Source: Mesorhizobium opportunistum WSM2075 (GTDB lineage: Bacteria; Pseudomonadota; Alphaproteobacteria; Rhizobiales; Rhizobiaceae). From it: a DNA stretch of 64,000 bases. The translations under genes and the position numbers were made by a program. This document shows, one piece after another, positions 62,795-64,000 of this stretch. The stretch spans positions 3,042,001-3,106,000 of the forward strand of contig NC_015675.1 in the NCBI RefSeq assembly GCF_000176035.2, given 5' to 3'. The stretch's first letter is position 1; each line of letters begins with the position of its first letter. The notes beneath the pieces are model-generated. The model was not told the origin of the DNA. It did no database searches and worked only from the letters and a program-made list of their open reading frames with translations.

Positions 62795-63805
62795 ATGACG
62801 GATTTCGATGCGCTCACTCACGACCAGCAACTCGGCATCCTGCAGGAGACGGCGGAGGCGGCCACCGCCAACTACGACTTGCCGGCGGATGTCTCCGTCG
62901 AGATGATCAACCTGTCGGAGAACGCGACTTACAAGATTGCAGCTCGCGACGGCCGGCGCTGGGCGCTTCGCATCCATCGCGACGGCTACCATTCAAGAAC
63001 GGCCATCCAATCCGAACTGGCCTGGCTTACGGATCTGCGCCAGACCGGGATCGTCCCCACACCCGTTCCGGTCGCGGGCAAGGACGGCGACCAAATCCAG
63101 CTTGTCGGCCATGCCGGATTGGCGCGACCGCGCAATGTCGTGTTGTCGCAATGGGAGACCGGTGCGGAGCCGGGCATAGGCGAGGCGCTTGGCGAGCCCT
63201 TCGAGGTGCTGGGCGAGGTGACGGCCCGCATGCACATCCATGCCCGGCAGTGGCGGCGCCCTTCCTGGTTCAGCCGTCACGTGTGGGATTTCGAGACAAG
63301 CCTCGGTGAGGAAAGACCCCATTGGGGGCGCTGGCGCGACGGCATGGGCGTCGACGCCGCGAAAGCCAAACTCTTTGGCCGTGCCGCGGAGCTGATCGGC
63401 CGCAGGCTCGATGCCTTCGGCAAGGGCCAAGACCGCTTCGGCCTCATTCATTGCGACCTGCGGCTCGCCAACCTTTTGATCGACGGCAAGACGGTCAAGG
63501 TCATCGACTTCGACGACTGCGGCTTCGGCTGGTTTATGTACGACGCCGCTACGCCCATCTCTTTCTACGAGCACGAGCCGCAGACAGCCGATCTGATCCA
63601 ATCGTGGACGACCGGCTATCGCCGCGTGCTTGACCTGCCCAAGGCGGACGAGGACGAGATCCCGACCTTCGTGATGCTGCGCCGCCTGTTGCTGGTTGCC
63701 TGGATCGGCTCGCACGCTGAAACGGACCTCGCCAGGTCGATGGGCCTGCCATACACCGAGGGAACGGAGGGGCTGTGCGAAGCCTATCTGAGCAAGTTCT
63801 CCTAG
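62795..63805 (+). CDS. APH-fold phosphotransferase (kinase), 336 aa
   Basis: Choline/homoserine-kinase-like aminoglycoside-phosphotransferase fold. ATP-site start LSENATYKIAARDGRRWALR, catalytic loop GLIHCDLRLANLLIDG (HxDxxxxN) and metal loop VKVIDFDDCGFGWFMYD, ending VAWIGSHAETDLARSMG. ATG 62795 follows CAGGA. It phosphorylates a hydroxyl on a small molecule. Downstream of the class-III PLP enzyme, probably one transcript. Confidence 0.9.
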   Translation: MTDFDALTHDQQLGILQETAEAATANYDLPADVSVEMINLSENATYKIAARDGRRWALRIHRDGYHSRTAIQSELAWLTDLRQTGIVPTPVPVAGKDGDQIQLVGHAGLARPRNVVLSQWETGAEPGIGEALGEPFEVLGEVTARMHIHARQWRRPSWFSRHVWDFETSLGEERPHWGRWRDGMGVDAAKAKLFGRAAELIGRRLDAFGKGQDRFGLIHCDLRLANLLIDGKTVKVIDFDDCGFGWFMYDAATPISFYEHEPQTADLIQSWTTGYRRVLDLPKADEDEIPTFVMLRRLLLVAWIGSHAETDLARSMGLPYTEGTEGLCEAYLSKFS

Positions 63806-63886
63806 AGTGATTCAGGAAAAATATCAGCGCTTTTGCTTGGGAATGGCATCAAAACAAGGAGATAGAGCGGTTCGCGATGAACAGCT

Positions 63887-64000
63887 TTATGCCAGGGCCT
63901 CCAGGCTCTCCGGCAGGATCTGGCCGCCATCGACGATGATCGTCTGTCCCGTCACGTATGCGGCTTCCTTCGACGCAAAGTAGAGTGCGGCGTAGCCGAT
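63887..64000 (-). CDS. SDR-family oxidoreductase (C-terminal end, runs off window)
   Basis: The minus strand reads [20 protein letters not shown] followed by [17 protein letters not shown] and a TAA at 63887-63889. [12 protein letters not shown] and VDGGQ are the C-terminal SDR signature. The rest lies beyond the window edge. Convergent with the kinase gene, and similar in type to the SDR at 60532. Confidence 0.88.
   Translation of the reverse strand: MGYAALYFASKEAAYVTGQTIIVDGGQILPESLEALA

Noticed and set aside
1..64000. CRISPR array, rRNA or tRNA genes, complete insertion sequences, nod boxes
   Set aside because: Looked for by eye; no regular spacer-repeat array, no cloverleaf, no intact transposase and no convincing nod box was found. 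A computational scan could still find weak cases.

Overview
The window reads as chromosomal or large-replicon DNA of a rhizobial alphaproteobacterium, most likely Mesorhizobium or a close relative. The evidence is high GC, many GTG/TTG starts with GGAG-type ribosome binding sites, a LigD polymerase domain, a DUF6894 gene, ExoY/ExoF-like exopolysaccharide (EPS) proteins and many small rhizobial-type hypothetical genes. The genus is inferred from protein style only; no rRNA or tRNA gene was seen.

Layout. Bases 1-7.3 kb are accessory DNA: the 3' end of ligD, small hypothetical genes, a metallophosphoesterase split by a frameshift, a response-regulator relic, and a serine recombinase translationally coupled to a RepB-C-terminal-type partition protein. 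From 7.4 to 16 kb lie a glycine-zipper lipoprotein, two small methyltransferases flanking a DUF1796-like protein, an Xre/RES toxin-antitoxin pair, and gene-poor DNA with hairpins and small genes.

From about 16 to 52.7 kb there is one large Wzx/Wzy-type EPS locus. It holds VanZ-like and two tandem acyltransferase genes, two regulators (Crp/Fnr-like, and LuxR-type with a receiver lacking its phospho-acceptor Asp), a ManC-AGE fusion and a phosphomannomutase for GDP-mannose, a Wzc-like co-polymerase with a degenerate P-loop, an ExoY-like initiating transferase, a Wzy-like polymerase, an ExoF-like outer-membrane export protein, a Wzx flippase, five recognisable glycosyltransferases plus a DUF707 protein, and decoration enzymes. 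A tightly packed minus-strand operon (rfbF, SDR, two C-methyltransferase-family genes) suggests a CDP-linked branched or C-methylated sugar. A second minus-strand operon (glycosidase with DUF4214, flippase, GT4) has 4-base overlaps throughout. A 693-residue protein of unknown function with lectin-like modules sits between the FkbM methyltransferase and the GT4 gene.

From 53 to 60.5 kb the DNA is gene-poor and decayed: relics of a methyltransferase, an SDR and an ABC-F ATPase, a cluster of perfect hairpins, a secreted cysteine-rich peptide, a long coiled-coil protein, a quinone-oxidoreductase-like enzyme and a shortened hypothetical gene. From 60.5 kb to the end is a small metabolic cluster: SDR, class-III PLP enzyme, APH-type kinase, and the 3' end of a second SDR.

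In the EPS pathway, ManB and ManC/AGE supply GDP-mannose and RfbF supplies CDP-glucose. ExoY-like starts the lipid-linked unit, the GTs extend it, and acyl- and methyltransferases decorate it. Wzx flips it, Wzy polymerises it, and the Wzc-like/ExoF-like pair controls length and export. This scheme is inferred from families; no structure or product is proved by the sequence.
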